Source of the DNA: Roseivivax jejudonensis
GTDB taxonomy: Bacteria; Pseudomonadota; Alphaproteobacteria; Rhodobacterales; Rhodobacteraceae
Assembly: GCF_900172265.1 (NCBI RefSeq)
Contig: NZ_FWFK01000002.1
Coordinates: forward strand, 496,001 to 560,000
Direction of reading: 5' to 3'
Length of the DNA: 64,000 bases
The notes beneath the pieces are model-generated. The model did not search any database. It saw only the letters and a program-made list of their open reading frames with translations, and was not told the origin of the DNA. Below are positions 17,158-25,729 of the stretch, one piece after another (position 1 is the first letter of the stretch; each line of letters starts with the position of its first letter). The position numbers and the translations under genes were made by a program.

Positions 17158-18852
17158 TCATCCGGTCACCACATCGACGCTGTCGTTCGGCTCCAGGCTC
17201 ACGGTGCCGAGCCGCCTGATGTGGCTCTCGACCACCTCCCAGATCGGCGGCCCCTCGGTGCCTTCGTTCACGCTGGCCCACCCGGCCACGACGTAGGATG
17301 TCGCGGGGTCGATCGGCGCGCCGGTGCGCAGAAGCGTCATCTCCGAGATGCGCGCGCCCTGCGGTTTCGAGATATCGATCCGGTAGCCCAGCCCGCCCAC
17401 GCGAACCATGTCGCCGCCCTGCTGGTAATAGGGGTCGGGGTTGAAGAGATTGTCGGCGACGTCCTCCATCACCGTGTGCAGGAACTCGCCCGTCATCTCC
17501 GTGCGGTAGGCTTCGGGATAGCTCATCGCGGTGACGTTGAAGACGTCCTCGCGGGTGATCTGCTGACCCGGGATCAGCGAGGCGCCCCAGCGGAACCCCG
17601 GCGACAGTGCGATGTCTGCCTCGCGCTCGGAGATGAGCGCGTTGCAGATCAGGTCGTCCCACGTGCCGTTGAAATTGCCGCGGCGGTAAAGCAGCGACGA
17701 CGTCTCGCCGAGCACCTCGCTCATCTCTTCCGCGAACGGCGCGCGCGTTTCCTCGACGAGCGCGGCCATCTCGGGATCCGGTGCAATCACGTCCGAGAAG
17801 ATCGGGATCAGCCGGTGCTCGATCCCTTTCACACCCGAGCCGTCCAGATCGAGATCGACGCGGCTGACGAACTTGCCGTGGCTGCCGGACGCGATGAGGG
17901 CCGTCTTGCCCACCATCACCGGCTCGGGAATTGCGTCGTGCGTGTGCCCCGTCAGAATGACGTCGATCCCGGGAATGTCGGCCGCGAGCTTGCGGTCGAC
18001 ATCGAAGCCGTTGTGCGACAGAAGCACGACCGCGGCCGCGCCCTGATCGCGCGCGGACTGGACGACCTCGGCCATCCGCTCTTGCCGGATTCCGAAGGAC
18101 AGTTCGGGGAACATCCAGCCCGGGTTGGCGATCGGCATGTAGGGAAACGCCTGGCCGATCACGGCGATCTGGTGCCCGCCCCGCTCGAACATCTGCATCG
18201 GCTCGAACGCGGGCTCGTCCCATTCGGCGTCGAAGATGTTGGCGCCGAGGAAGGCGGGATCGAGCTCGCCTTCGACAATGTCTCGGACGCGCTCGGAGCC
18301 GAGGGTGAATTCCCAATGGGCCGTCATCGCGTCGGTCCCGAGCGCGTTGAAGAGGCGCACCATGTCCGCCCCTTGCGTGCGCAGGGCCGGGAGAGAGCCC
18401 TGCCACGTATCGCCGCCGTCGAGGACAAGCGCCTCGGGCCGGTCGCCCTTGATCGCCTTGACGACCGTGGCGATCCGGTCGAGCCCGCCCATCCGGCCGT
18501 AGGCCTTCGCGAGCGAGACGAAATCGTCGTGCGTCAGCGCGTAGTCCCGCGCGCTGCCGGCCTCGATCCCGAATGCCGAGCGAAACGCATCGCCGGTGAT
18601 ATGCGGCGGCTTGCCGTTTACCGCACCGACGCCGAGATTGATCTCGGGCTCGCGGAAGTAGATCGGCTGGGTCTGCGCGTGGATGTCCGTGATGTGGACC
18701 AGCGAGACGGTCCCGCTGCCCGGCCCTCCGATCAGGTCCTCCTGCGTCAGGCTCTGCTGTGCGGCGAGGCGGGCCCATTGGCCGAACCCGGACGCGCCGA
18801 CGAGCGCCGAAGCGGCCAGTCCGGCCTGGAGAAAGTGGCGGCGTGCGATCAT
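17158..18852 (-). CDS. soxB: SoxB, sulfate thiol esterase
   Basis: 564 aa, Tat signal (ARRHFLQAGLAASALVGAS). A calcineurin/5'-nucleotidase-type dinuclear metal site is visible: VHITDIHAQ near residue 53, LDGGDTWQGS, LSHNGFD and LTGHTHDAIPE. The 5'-nucleotidase C-terminal domain follows. SoxB hydrolyses the terminal sulfonate from SoxY-thiocysteine-S-sulfonate and releases sulfate. It starts 76 bp downstream of soxA; the gap contains an AT-rich inverted repeat resembling those at the soxSR/soxV promoter, so soxB-F may have its own regulated promoter. Confidence 0.95.
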   Translation of the reverse strand: MIARRHFLQAGLAASALVGASGFGQWARLAAQQSLTQEDLIGGPGSGTVSLVHITDIHAQTQPIYFREPEINLGVGAVNGKPPHITGDAFRSAFGIEAGSARDYALTHDDFVSLAKAYGRMGGLDRIATVVKAIKGDRPEALVLDGGDTWQGSLPALRTQGADMVRLFNALGTDAMTAHWEFTLGSERVRDIVEGELDPAFLGANIFDAEWDEPAFEPMQMFERGGHQIAVIGQAFPYMPIANPGWMFPELSFGIRQERMAEVVQSARDQGAAAVVLLSHNGFDVDRKLAADIPGIDVILTGHTHDAIPEPVMVGKTALIASGSHGKFVSRVDLDLDGSGVKGIEHRLIPIFSDVIAPDPEMAALVEETRAPFAEEMSEVLGETSSLLYRRGNFNGTWDDLICNALISEREADIALSPGFRWGASLIPGQQITREDVFNVTAMSYPEAYRTEMTGEFLHTVMEDVADNLFNPDPYYQQGGDMVRVGGLGYRIDISKPQGARISEMTLLRTGAPIDPATSYVVAGWASVNEGTEGPPIWEVVESHIRRLGTVSLEPNDSVDVVTG

Positions 18853-18859
18853 CGTCTCA

Positions 18860-18886
18860 TCACAATCATATTTGTGAATTATTAAG
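18860..18886. promoter_or_regulatory. Candidate SoxR operator before soxB
   Basis: An AT-rich island in a GC-rich locus with the inverted repeat TCACAA-N6-TTGTGA (18860-18877) and a TTTGTGAATTATTA core that resembles the site upstream of soxS. It lies 8 bp upstream of the soxB start, in the soxA-soxB spacer. Confidence 0.45.
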
Positions 18887-18927
18887 GCGACAGAGGCCCC
18901 CGCGCGTGTGCGGAGGCCGGGAAAGGT

Positions 18928-19788
18928 TCAGTTGCGGACGGCCGGGCCCTCGACCGAAAGGCCGTTGCCGCGCGAGGCGACGTAGAGTTCCAGCGCCACG
19001 AATTCGGGCGACCCGGGCGAGAACGTCTCGGCCATGGTATCGCGCACACAGCCTTTGAAGCGGCCATGCACCGAATTGAGCTTCGCATTCTTCAGGCGGT
19101 AGGTCGGGAAGCCGTTGACCTGACCCTGGCTGAGGTGATCGGCCCGGATCATGTTGTCGTAGTTGTCCTCGTGACAGTTCGCGCAGGACAGTTCGAGCAG
19201 ACCGTAGCGAGTGTAGTAGATTTCCTTGCCGCGCTCCCACGTCTCGGCGGCGGGTCCGTCGATGGCGACGTTGACCGCCTCCCCGCGCGATACGAAGGAC
19301 ATGAGCGCGGACATGTTGATCATGTCGGTCTTGTCGTAGTCCCAGGCCTCCGCACCGGCGCGATCGGTGATGCATTCGTTGATCTGCATCTCGATCGTCT
19401 GAACTTCGCCGGCGGACTCGTCGAACTTGGGATAGACCGCCCGGACGCCCGCCAGCTCTTCCGGCGCCTCGTGGCACGAGGCGCAGCTTTCGCCATTGCC
19501 GAGGTCGCTGGAGAACTTGGCGCGCGCCGCCTCGACGCCGAGTGTCGCGGGATTGTCGAAGTCGTCCATCTGCATGGTCTGCGTCTCGGGCGACCGGAAG
19601 GTCCATCCGGACCGGATCGTGGAGAGGTTCTCCAGATGCGCGGGGGCGTCGGCCTCGGTGACGATCTCGATCTCGCCGTTGATGACGAGGCTGCGCTCTG
19701 CAGGGTCTTCCTGCGCGGTCAGCATCGCCGGGCCGCAGATTATCAGGGCCGAGGCGGCGCAGCCGCCCAGCCAAAAGGATCTCGACAT
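18928..19788 (-). CDS. soxA: SoxA, diheme cytochrome c of the SoxAX complex
   Basis: 286 aa from the ATG at 19788, with GGGAGGAG upstream. A signal peptide is followed by two heme motifs, CASCH and CANCH, and by GRFKGCVRDT, whose Cys corresponds to the axial persulfide ligand of the active-site heme in SoxA. The pair of hemes marks the diheme SoxA subtype, as in Rhodovulum and Paracoccus. With SoxX it oxidatively conjugates thiosulfate to the SoxY carrier Cys. It follows soxZ closely in the soxXYZA order. Confidence 0.96.
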   Translation of the reverse strand: MSRSFWLGGCAASALIICGPAMLTAQEDPAERSLVINGEIEIVTEADAPAHLENLSTIRSGWTFRSPETQTMQMDDFDNPATLGVEAARAKFSSDLGNGESCASCHEAPEELAGVRAVYPKFDESAGEVQTIEMQINECITDRAGAEAWDYDKTDMINMSALMSFVSRGEAVNVAIDGPAAETWERGKEIYYTRYGLLELSCANCHEDNYDNMIRADHLSQGQVNGFPTYRLKNAKLNSVHGRFKGCVRDTMAETFSPGSPEFVALELYVASRGNGLSVEGPAVRN

Positions 19789-19822
19789 CGGTAGCTCCTC
19801 CCTTCGCTGCCGTGGATCGGGC

Positions 19823-20152
19823 TCAGCCCACCGTGATCTCTTTGGACTCCTCGTAGACGGAGCCGTCATCGTCGTACCAGGTGAAGGACATCGTCCCGCT
19901 TTCGGGGATCTTCGCCTGGAACTCGAAGTACGGGTTCGTGGAGATGGCGGGCTCCATCGTCACGTCGATCACCGTCTCGCCGTTGAAAGCGGCCACGAAG
20001 CGGTTGATGATCGAACGCGGGATCGTGTTGCCGGCGTCGTCCTTGCGCTGGCCGGATTCCATCTGGTGGCTGATCAGCGTCTTGATCGTCACGGTCTCGC
20101 CGGCCGAAGCGGACGAGGGGACGCGGACGCGGGGTGTCACATTCTCTGCCAT
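19823..20152 (-). CDS. soxZ: SoxZ, thiosulfate-carrier complex subunit
   Basis: 109 aa, no signal peptide (MAENVTPRVRVPSSASAGETVTIK), all-beta immunoglobulin-like protein of usual SoxZ length. Features include LISHQMESGQRKDD, VAAFNGETVIDVTMEPAIS and a C-terminal FTWYDDDGSVYEESKEI. It is exported bound to SoxY, whose Tat signal serves both. The gene sits 25 bp downstream of soxY. Confidence 0.96.
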   Translation of the reverse strand: MAENVTPRVRVPSSASAGETVTIKTLISHQMESGQRKDDAGNTIPRSIINRFVAAFNGETVIDVTMEPAISTNPYFEFQAKIPESGTMSFTWYDDDGSVYEESKEITVG

Positions 20153-20177
20153 GGTCTCTCTCCTCTGTTCGCTGGCG

Positions 20178-20597
20178 TCAGCCGCCGCAGCCGCCGATGG
20201 TGACCTTCACTTCCTGGCGGGCTTCCACGAAGGAGCCGTCGGACATCTTGGCCACCGCCACGACATCCTGCGTTCCGGCAAGCCGGATTCGGGTGGACGC
20301 GACATGCGATCCGGCCAGCGGTCCGAAGTGGAACGTGGCGACATCGGGGTTCGGGTTGCCGGCGGCGAGGATCAGCACGGCCTCCGCCCCCGGCGCATCG
20401 ATCTCGATCGGGACGGTGTTGCCGTTCTCCGCGATTTCGGGCGCGGTCAGGGTCAGATCGCCCTGCCCCGTGGCGGCACCGCCGGTGAATTCGGCGATCG
20501 CGTCCTCCGTCGCGGCGAACGCGAACTTGGGCAGCACGAAGGTTGCGGCAAAGGCGCCGAGCCCGATCGTCAGGGTCTCTCTGCGGGACAATGTCAT
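20178..20597 (-). CDS. soxY: SoxY, thiosulfate-carrier protein
   Basis: 139 aa from the ATG at 20597. Tat signal (SRRETLTIGLGAFAATF) and the diagnostic C-terminus GGCGG, whose Cys carries the sulfur intermediates as a covalent adduct on a flexible arm. The start was placed by the Tat motif; the frame stays open upstream inside soxX but is not used. It forms the SoxYZ heterodimer with the next gene, and is the substrate of SoxAX, SoxB and SoxCD. Confidence 0.97.
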   Translation of the reverse strand: MTLSRRETLTIGLGAFAATFVLPKFAFAATEDAIAEFTGGAATGQGDLTLTAPEIAENGNTVPIEIDAPGAEAVLILAAGNPNPDVATFHFGPLAGSHVASTRIRLAGTQDVVAVAKMSDGSFVEARQEVKVTIGGCGG

Positions 20598-20620
20598 CGG
20601 AGCGTGCTCCTTTCTGGGTA

Positions 20621-21118
20621 TCATTCTGGATAGGTGTCGAGCGTCATCAGGAACGCGACGAGATCCTCGACGTCCTGCGCGCTCAGGATCGGCGCAAGGT
20701 CGCCCGTGGCGGCCTCGCCGGTGTAGGCGTCGCCAGGCCGCACGTAAGGGCCGGTGTGATAGAAGGCCGGCATGATCGTGCCCGGGAACGTCTTCTTGGC
20801 ATTGGCGACGATCCCGCGGATCTGCGCCTCGTCCCAGCGCTCGGCCACACCATCGAGCGGCGGACCGACCTCGCCATGAAACGGCAATTCGCTGAGAGCG
20901 GACACCTGGTGGCAGGCGATGCAATTGCCGGAGCCCTTGTTCATCAGGGCCTTGCCGTTCTCGATGTCGCCCGGCGTATCGCTGAGCGGCTCGGCGATGC
21001 CACCCAATTCGGTGTAGCTGACGTCGGTCGGCGCAACGGCATCTGCGGCCCAGAGGGGCACTGCGGACGCGATGGCGAGAAGCGCCGCGCTTGCGGCGCG
21101 TCGTTCAATGCGGGTCAT
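20621..21118 (-). CDS. soxX: SoxX, monoheme cytochrome c of the SoxAX complex
   Basis: 165 aa from the ATG at 21118, with GGGAGGAG upstream. A signal peptide (ALLAIASAVPLWAADA) precedes one heme motif NCIACH and the distal Met region FPGTIMPAFYHTG, typical for SoxX, followed by a helix ending EDLVAFLMTLDT. It accepts electrons from SoxA. It is the first gene of the soxXYZABCDEF run and lies behind the soxW-soxX spacer, a known SoxR-controlled position in P. pantotrophus. Confidence 0.95.
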   Translation of the reverse strand: MTRIERRAASAALLAIASAVPLWAADAVAPTDVSYTELGGIAEPLSDTPGDIENGKALMNKGSGNCIACHQVSALSELPFHGEVGPPLDGVAERWDEAQIRGIVANAKKTFPGTIMPAFYHTGPYVRPGDAYTGEAATGDLAPILSAQDVEDLVAFLMTLDTYPE

Positions 21119-21216
21119 GTCTCCTCCCTTTGGGCCCTCCAAGCCCTGTAGACGATGGTAGACTCACCAATTCCGCGGAAGCAACATAATAATCATGGAT
21201 GTGAATATTTTTATTC
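21119..21216. promoter_or_regulatory. soxW-soxX spacer with AT-rich inverted repeats (candidate SoxR site)
   Basis: Between soxW and soxX the sequence turns AT-rich (AACATAATAATCATGGATG, then GTGAATATTTTTATTCG). It contains GAATA-N4-TATTC at 21203-21216, which overlaps the soxW stop, and the core TGTGAATATT shared with the sites at 18.87 and 22.60 kb. SoxR of P. pantotrophus binds the equivalent intergenic region. Confidence 0.5.
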
Positions 21217-21783
21217 GATGACCCCATCCTCGGCGAGACGGCGCGCGTGATACTTCTGGAACGGCTCGTCGCCGGCATAGGCGCCTTCGGATACGAACCG
21301 CAGGAGGTTACGCGTGGTGTGCGCGCCGAACGCCCCCGGCATCGTCGCCACCGACGCTTCCTGCGCCGTCGCGTCTGGGCCCGGCGCGTCGGGGAAGAAC
21401 ATGAGCGTCGGCGTGAACATCAGGCCCCACCGCCGCACCATGTCCTTTTCCGGCATCGCGGTGCCATCGAAATCGACCACTTCGCGATCGCCGAACATGT
21501 TCAGCTGAACCACGAAGAACTCTTCCCGAAGCGCCTGCTCGATTTCGGGCTCGGTAAACACGGTCTCGTGCATCCGGTCGCAGTAGATGCAGCCGCGCTG
21601 CTCCACGATGACCATGAGAGTGCGGTCGTCCGCAGCCGCCTCGGCCTGATCCTCCCGCATGTCGAGGAACGTGTCGCGGAGCCACGCGGGCTTGTGCAGG
21701 CCGTCGTCGCCGACCGGGACCTCGGCCGTCGCCGGAGCGGCGAGCGCCGCGGCGGTGAGAGCGAGAAACGTGCGTCGAAACAT
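21211..21783 (-). CDS. soxW: SoxW, periplasmic thioredoxin-like protein
   Basis: 190 aa from the ATG at 21783. Signal peptide (FLALTAAALAAPATA) and a thioredoxin fold with the redox motif RGCIYCDRMHE near residue 65, then the cis-Pro region FTPTLMFFP. SoxW is reduced by the membrane protein SoxV and helps keep Sox components, in particular SoxY, in the active reduced state. It starts 23 bp downstream of the soxV stop, so the two form an operon. Confidence 0.9.
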   Translation of the reverse strand: MFRRTFLALTAAALAAPATAEVPVGDDGLHKPAWLRDTFLDMREDQAEAAADDRTLMVIVEQRGCIYCDRMHETVFTEPEIEQALREEFFVVQLNMFGDREVVDFDGTAMPEKDMVRRWGLMFTPTLMFFPDAPGPDATAQEASVATMPGAFGAHTTRNLLRFVSEGAYAGDEPFQKYHARRLAEDGVIE

Positions 21784-21806
21784 CGGTTCGGTCCTTTCTG
21801 TCGGGG

Positions 21807-22559
21807 TCAGCCGTAGCGCGAGAAGACGGGAAACGTGTCCAGCATCCACTGCGCGATGAGGTTCACGGAGTTGGTCGCGATGAGCAGACCGAAGACCACG
21901 AGCATCCCGCCCGTGACCTTCTCGACGGTGCCGAGGTGGCGGCGGAACCGGGCCATGAAACGCTGGAATGGCCCGACGAACGCCGCCGCGAGCACAAAGG
22001 GCGCCGTCATCCCGATACCGTAGGCAAAGAGCAGCCACGCCCCCTGCCCTGCGGTCTCTGTTCCTGCCGCGGCAAAGAGGATCGCCGCGAGGACCGGCCC
22101 GACGCAGGGCGTCCAGCCGAACGCGAAGGCGAGCCCGAGCACGAAGGCCATCGGTAGCGATAGCGCGTTCACGTCACCGGGCTCCGCGCGAAACTGCCGA
22201 TAGAGGACACCGATCTTCAGCACGCCGAGGAAATGCAGGCCCATCGCGATGATCAGCGCCGCGGCGATCCAGCGGAGCACGTCGAACCACTCGCGGACCA
22301 CCTGCCCCGCAAAGCTCGCGGACGCGCCGAGCGCGACGAACACCACGATGATCCCGAGCGAGAAGAGGATCGCTGGCAGAACCGCCGGGCGCGCCGCGAC
22401 CGTTCCGCCGGGCGCGCCGCCGGGCGCGCCGGCCTCGGCGCGCTCTGCCCCGGCCCCTGCGAGATAGCCAAGATAGAACGGTACGATGGGCAGAATGCAG
22501 GGCGACAGGAATGACAGCAGACCGGCCAGCGCGGCGCCGCCGAGCGTGACTTCGAACAA
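21807..22559 (-). CDS. soxV: SoxV, CcdA/DsbD-type thiol transporter
   Basis: 250 aa. I place the start at the TTG at 22559 (LFEVTLGGAALAGLL), because AGGGAGGAG lies 7 nt upstream; a start 24 nt earlier would put this ribosome site inside the gene. Six hydrophobic helices; the two redox cysteines are in LSPCILPIVPFYLGY and GWTPCVGPVLAAI. It moves reductant from cytoplasmic thioredoxin to periplasmic SoxW and is specific to the Sox system in P. pantotrophus. A 35-residue Gly/Ala/Pro-rich insert follows the first helix. Confidence 0.92.
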   Translation of the reverse strand: MFEVTLGGAALAGLLSFLSPCILPIVPFYLGYLAGAGAERAEAGAPGGAPGGTVAARPAVLPAILFSLGIIVVFVALGASASFAGQVVREWFDVLRWIAAALIIAMGLHFLGVLKIGVLYRQFRAEPGDVNALSLPMAFVLGLAFAFGWTPCVGPVLAAILFAAAGTETAGQGAWLLFAYGIGMTAPFVLAAAFVGPFQRFMARFRRHLGTVEKVTGGMLVVFGLLIATNSVNLIAQWMLDTFPVFSRYG

Positions 22560-22596
22560 TTCGCGACTCCTCCCTTGCCGCAACGAGTTTATATAT

Positions 22597-22614
22597 TATT
22601 ATTCGTGAATAATA
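22597..22614. promoter_or_regulatory. Candidate SoxR operator between soxS and soxV
   Basis: TATTATTCGTGAATAATA is a near-perfect dyad (8-bp arms, 2-bp centre) in the soxV-soxS divergent spacer, 26 nt before the soxS start. SoxR represses from this spacer in P. pantotrophus. The GTGAAT core recurs in the soxW-soxX and soxA-soxB spacers. Confidence 0.6.
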
Positions 22615-22639
22615 CTTGGTCAATCGGGCCGTTCAAATC

Positions 22640-23053
22640 ATGCACACATCTCTCGCCGCCCTCGCCGCCGCCGTCGCGATCGCGTTTCCCGGTGCCGGCC
22701 TGGCGGACATATCGCTCGTCATGGTCGAGGAAGATGGTTGCATCTGGTGCGCGCGCTGGGATGCCGAGGTCGGTGACGCCTACGCCAAGACGGAGCTCGG
22801 CCGCCGCGCGCCGCTCCGCCGGATCGATATCCGAGATCCTTTGCCCGACGACCTCGAATTCGCATCGCCGCCGCGCCTGACACCGACGTTCGTGCTCGTG
22901 GACGACGGGCAGGAACTCCACAGGATCGAAGGTTATCCCGGCGAGCACTTTTTCTGGCCGATGCTCGAGCGTATGTTGACAGAGGCGGCGCCGTCGGGTC
23001 CTGACGGCGATACCGCGCACGGCGCGCCTCTGACCGAGGAAGCGACGCCGTAA
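22640..23053 (+). CDS. soxS: SoxS, periplasmic thioredoxin
   Basis: 137 aa from the ATG at 22640 (MHTSLAALAAAVAIAF, a signal peptide). A CxxC motif EDGCIWCARWD and the cis-Pro segment RLTPTFVLVDDG define a small periplasmic thioredoxin. In P. pantotrophus SoxS is needed for full sox expression and reactivates SoxYZ. It is divergent from soxV and followed 77 bp later by soxR on the same strand. Confidence 0.85.
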   Translation: MHTSLAALAAAVAIAFPGAGLADISLVMVEEDGCIWCARWDAEVGDAYAKTELGRRAPLRRIDIRDPLPDDLEFASPPRLTPTFVLVDDGQELHRIEGYPGEHFFWPMLERMLTEAAPSGPDGDTAHGAPLTEEATP

Positions 23054-23130
23054 ACCTGCAATGCCCGAACGGCGTCACGGAGACCACGTCCATCGCCCCC
23101 CCGAATTCCCTGCCACGGTTCGATGAGGAC

Positions 23131-23439
23131 ATGTCCGACGAGGATCTCGATCGGATGATGGCGCAGGCCCGCGAAGCGGCCGACTTCCTCAAGACGCTTG
23201 GCCACGAGGGCCGGCTGATGATCCTGTGCCACCTCGCCACGGGCGAGAAGTCGGTTGGCGAGCTCGAGCGCATGCTGTCGGCCCGGCAGGCCGCTGTGTC
23301 TCAGCAGCTGACCCGGCTCCGGCTCGAGGGGCTGGTCCAGCCCCGGCGCGAGGGCAAGACGATCTATTACAGCTTGACCGACGAAAGACCCCGCCGGATG
23401 ATGGAACTCGTCTACGAGCTGTTCTGCAAGGACGGCTGA
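23131..23439 (+). CDS. soxR: SoxR, ArsR-family repressor of sox genes
   Basis: 102 aa. ArsR-type winged helix: ADFLKTLGHEGRLMILCHL, GEKSVGELERMLSARQAAVSQQLTRLRLEGLV, and the wing QPRREGKTIYYSL. The Cys in the LMILCHLA helix corresponds to one of the conserved cysteines by which sulfur-responsive ArsR repressors such as SoxR and BigR-like proteins sense oxidised sulfur. Expected to bind the AT-rich dyads at the soxS-soxV and soxW-soxX spacers and be released by thiosulfate-derived sulfane sulfur. Confidence 0.85.
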   Translation: MSDEDLDRMMAQAREAADFLKTLGHEGRLMILCHLATGEKSVGELERMLSARQAAVSQQLTRLRLEGLVQPRREGKTIYYSLTDERPRRMMELVYELFCKDG

Positions 23440-23496
23440 GACGGGCCCGGAGCGTCCGGCAACGACCGGCGCAGCCTCTCCGGGCGGGGAGGAAAC

Positions 23497-24540
23497 ATGC
23501 TGGACTTCGTGTCAGGAAGCGCCGCGAGCGTTATCATCGGTGTGTTCGGCGGCCTGCTTTTGGGCCTTGCCACGCGCCTCGGCAGGTTTTGCACGCTCGG
23601 CGCAATCGAGGATCTTCACCTGGCCGGAGACACGACGCGCATACGCATGTGGGGCGTCGCACTCGGCGCGTCGATCCTGCTGGTGCACCTGTGCATGGCA
23701 CTTGGATGGCTCGATGCCGGCGCGTCGCAATACCTGACGCTTGCCCCGGACGTCGCCGCCGCGGCGATCGGCGGGCTCACCTTCGGGGTCGGCATGGCGC
23801 TGGCCGGGAATTGCGGACTCGGCGCGCTGGCGCGGCTCGGAAGCGGGGAAATCCGCTCCTTCGTCATCGTCGTCGTCATGGGCCTGGCCGCGCTCGCCAC
23901 CCTCTCGGGTCCGCTCGCGCCGGCTCGTGTCGCGCTCTTTCCGCAGGACGTCGCCAGCGAACCGGCAAGCCTTGCGCACGGCCTCGGTAGCGCGTTCGGC
24001 GTGCCAGCATCGGTCATCGGCGCTGGCCTCGGCCTCGCGCTCCTGGCCGTGTCGCTGCGCGGCGCGTCCCGCCGCGCGCTCTGGGGCCTGCCCGTCGCCC
24101 TTGCCATCGTGTCCGGCTTCGTGGGCACCACGCTCGTCGCCGCGCAGAGCTTCGATATCGTGCCCGTCCGGTCTCACACGTTCTCGGCTCCGCTCGGCGA
24201 AACGATGGTCTGGCTGATGCTGTCGAGCGGCGTCGCCCCCGGCTTCGGGGTAGGCTCGGTTCTCGGCGTTCTCGCGGGAGCCTGCGCCGGCAGCCTGATC
24301 CGCGGCGTCTTTCGGTGGGAAGCCTGCGACGATCACCGCGAGCTTCGCAGGCAGATCGGCGGCGCGGTCCTGATGGGGGTCGGCGCCGTCATCGCCGTGG
24401 GCTGCAGCGTCGGCCAGGGCCTGTCGGCCTTCGCGCTGCTCGCCTACACCGCCCCGATCACGCTGACCTGCATCTGGCTCGGCGGCGTCGTCGGCCTGAA
24501 GCTGATGATCGAGGGCCGCGCCGGTTTTTTCCGGGCCTGA
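23497..24540 (+). CDS. YeeE/YedE family transporter (thiosulfate uptake type, SoxT-like)
   Basis: 347 aa integral membrane protein with about ten hydrophobic segments and a strong ribosome site (GGGAGGAAAC) before the ATG. Three family Cys motifs are present: GRFCTLGA near residue 33, GNCGLGALARLGSGE, and GCSVGQGLSA. In the YeeE/TsuA family these cysteines form a relay that passes thiosulfate through the membrane. Position directly after soxSR matches the transporter genes (soxT type) found next to sox regulators, which may supply cytoplasmic sulfur or a regulatory signal. Exact substrate here is inferred. Confidence 0.85.
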   Translation: MLDFVSGSAASVIIGVFGGLLLGLATRLGRFCTLGAIEDLHLAGDTTRIRMWGVALGASILLVHLCMALGWLDAGASQYLTLAPDVAAAAIGGLTFGVGMALAGNCGLGALARLGSGEIRSFVIVVVMGLAALATLSGPLAPARVALFPQDVASEPASLAHGLGSAFGVPASVIGAGLGLALLAVSLRGASRRALWGLPVALAIVSGFVGTTLVAAQSFDIVPVRSHTFSAPLGETMVWLMLSSGVAPGFGVGSVLGVLAGACAGSLIRGVFRWEACDDHRELRRQIGGAVLMGVGAVIAVGCSVGQGLSAFALLAYTAPITLTCIWLGGVVGLKLMIEGRAGFFRA

Positions 24541-24846
24541 TCCCACGCAGGCCTACCGGCCCCTGGGAGCTCTGTCAGGGAGACGCGCGCGACATGCGAC
24601 GCCAGCATGTCTATGGTCACCCGAGTGGCGCGCCGATTTGACATGCCGCACCCGAGGGAGGCTGGCTGCGTGGCGATGACGCGAACGAAGACGCGCCTCC
24701 GCTGCGCGCCCCGGGATGGGTCACCGAGGGCGCGATCAGCCGCGAAGATGGGCGCGACCACGCCAGCACGCTACACTGAGGAAAAATTGGCCAAGATCGT
24801 CGCGGCCTGAGACGCTGCGCGCATCGAGAACACTGGGACAGACATC
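24541..24846. other. Intergenic region, no supported gene
   Basis: 306 bp between the YeeE transporter and the SDR gene. A 67-codon open frame (24607-24810) is rich in Arg and Ala, has no clear ribosome site and matches nothing I recognise, so I do not call it. No hairpin with a T-run seen. Confidence 0.5.
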
Positions 24847-25614
24847 ATGAGCAAGAGACTCGAGGATCGCGTCGCGATCGTCACCGGCGCCGGTCACGGG
24901 ATCGGCAAGGCCTACGCGCGCGAACTTGCCCTCAACGGCGCAAAGGTGGTGATCGCCGAACTCGACGAACGCGCAGCGCTCAAGGTGGCAGAGGATCTTG
25001 CTGCGGACGGCCACGAAACTCTGGGCCTCAAGGTCGATGTCAGTTCGGCTGCGGATCTCGATACCATGGCCACGCAGACGATCGAACGGTTTGGGCGCAT
25101 CGACATCCTCGTCAACAACGCAGCCATCTTCTCGACGGTGCCGATGTCTCGCGCGGGCTTCGACACGATCGAGGAGGACGAGTGGGACGCGATGATGCGT
25201 GTCAACGTGAAGGGCCCCTGGCTCGCCAGCCGGGCAGTCATTCCGCACATGCGCGCACGGAACTACGGCAAGATCATCAATATCAGTTCCGGAACTGCCC
25301 TGAAGGGCGCACCGACGCGGATCCACTACGTCACCTCGAAAGCCGGAATCCTGGGCTTCACCAAGACGCTCGCCAAAGAGGTCGGCGACGCGAATATCTG
25401 CGTCAACTGCGTCGCGCCGGGCAACACGCTGGCCGAGGAAAACCCCGACGATTCCGTCGTCGCGATGCGCGAAAAGGCAAAGGGGGCGCGCGCGTTGAAA
25501 CGCGTTCAGACGCCGGAAGACCTGACCGGAGCCATCGTGTTCTTCGCGTCGTCGGAAAGCGATTTCATCACCGGCCAGACACTGGTCGTCGACGGCGGAT
25601 CACACATGCACTGA
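24847..25614 (+). CDS. Short-chain dehydrogenase/reductase
   Basis: 255 aa classical SDR. NAD(P) glycine motif TGAGHGIG at about residue 14, NNAA near 92, catalytic Ser in NISSG, YxxxK as YVTSK, and a closing ITGQTLVVDGGSHMH. An acidic residue after the second strand (VVIAELDE) points to NAD rather than NADP. The substrate cannot be told. It is not part of the sox operon by spacing, and the downstream deacetylase is on the other strand. Confidence 0.85.
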   Translation: MSKRLEDRVAIVTGAGHGIGKAYARELALNGAKVVIAELDERAALKVAEDLAADGHETLGLKVDVSSAADLDTMATQTIERFGRIDILVNNAAIFSTVPMSRAGFDTIEEDEWDAMMRVNVKGPWLASRAVIPHMRARNYGKIINISSGTALKGAPTRIHYVTSKAGILGFTKTLAKEVGDANICVNCVAPGNTLAEENPDDSVVAMREKAKGARALKRVQTPEDLTGAIVFFASSESDFITGQTLVVDGGSHMH

Positions 25615-25729
25615 GCGAGCGCACCTGAATGTCCTGAATGCCCGCACCCCTGTAGAGAATGACGCTGACGGATCGCGCTCATCGGTGTGACCGCGATCTC
25701 GGCTCGGCCTTTCGTCACCTGACGGCAGC

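Noticed and set aside
22380-22445. Short GC-rich repeat (GGGCGCGCCGCCGGGCGCGCCG) inside soxV taken as a possible tandem repeat
   Set aside because: It encodes a Gly/Ala/Pro-rich loop insert in frame and has too few units to be a separate repeat feature.
24607-24810. 67-codon open frame after the YeeE transporter
   Set aside because: No ribosome site, no similarity I recognise, biased Arg/Ala content; kept as noncoding.
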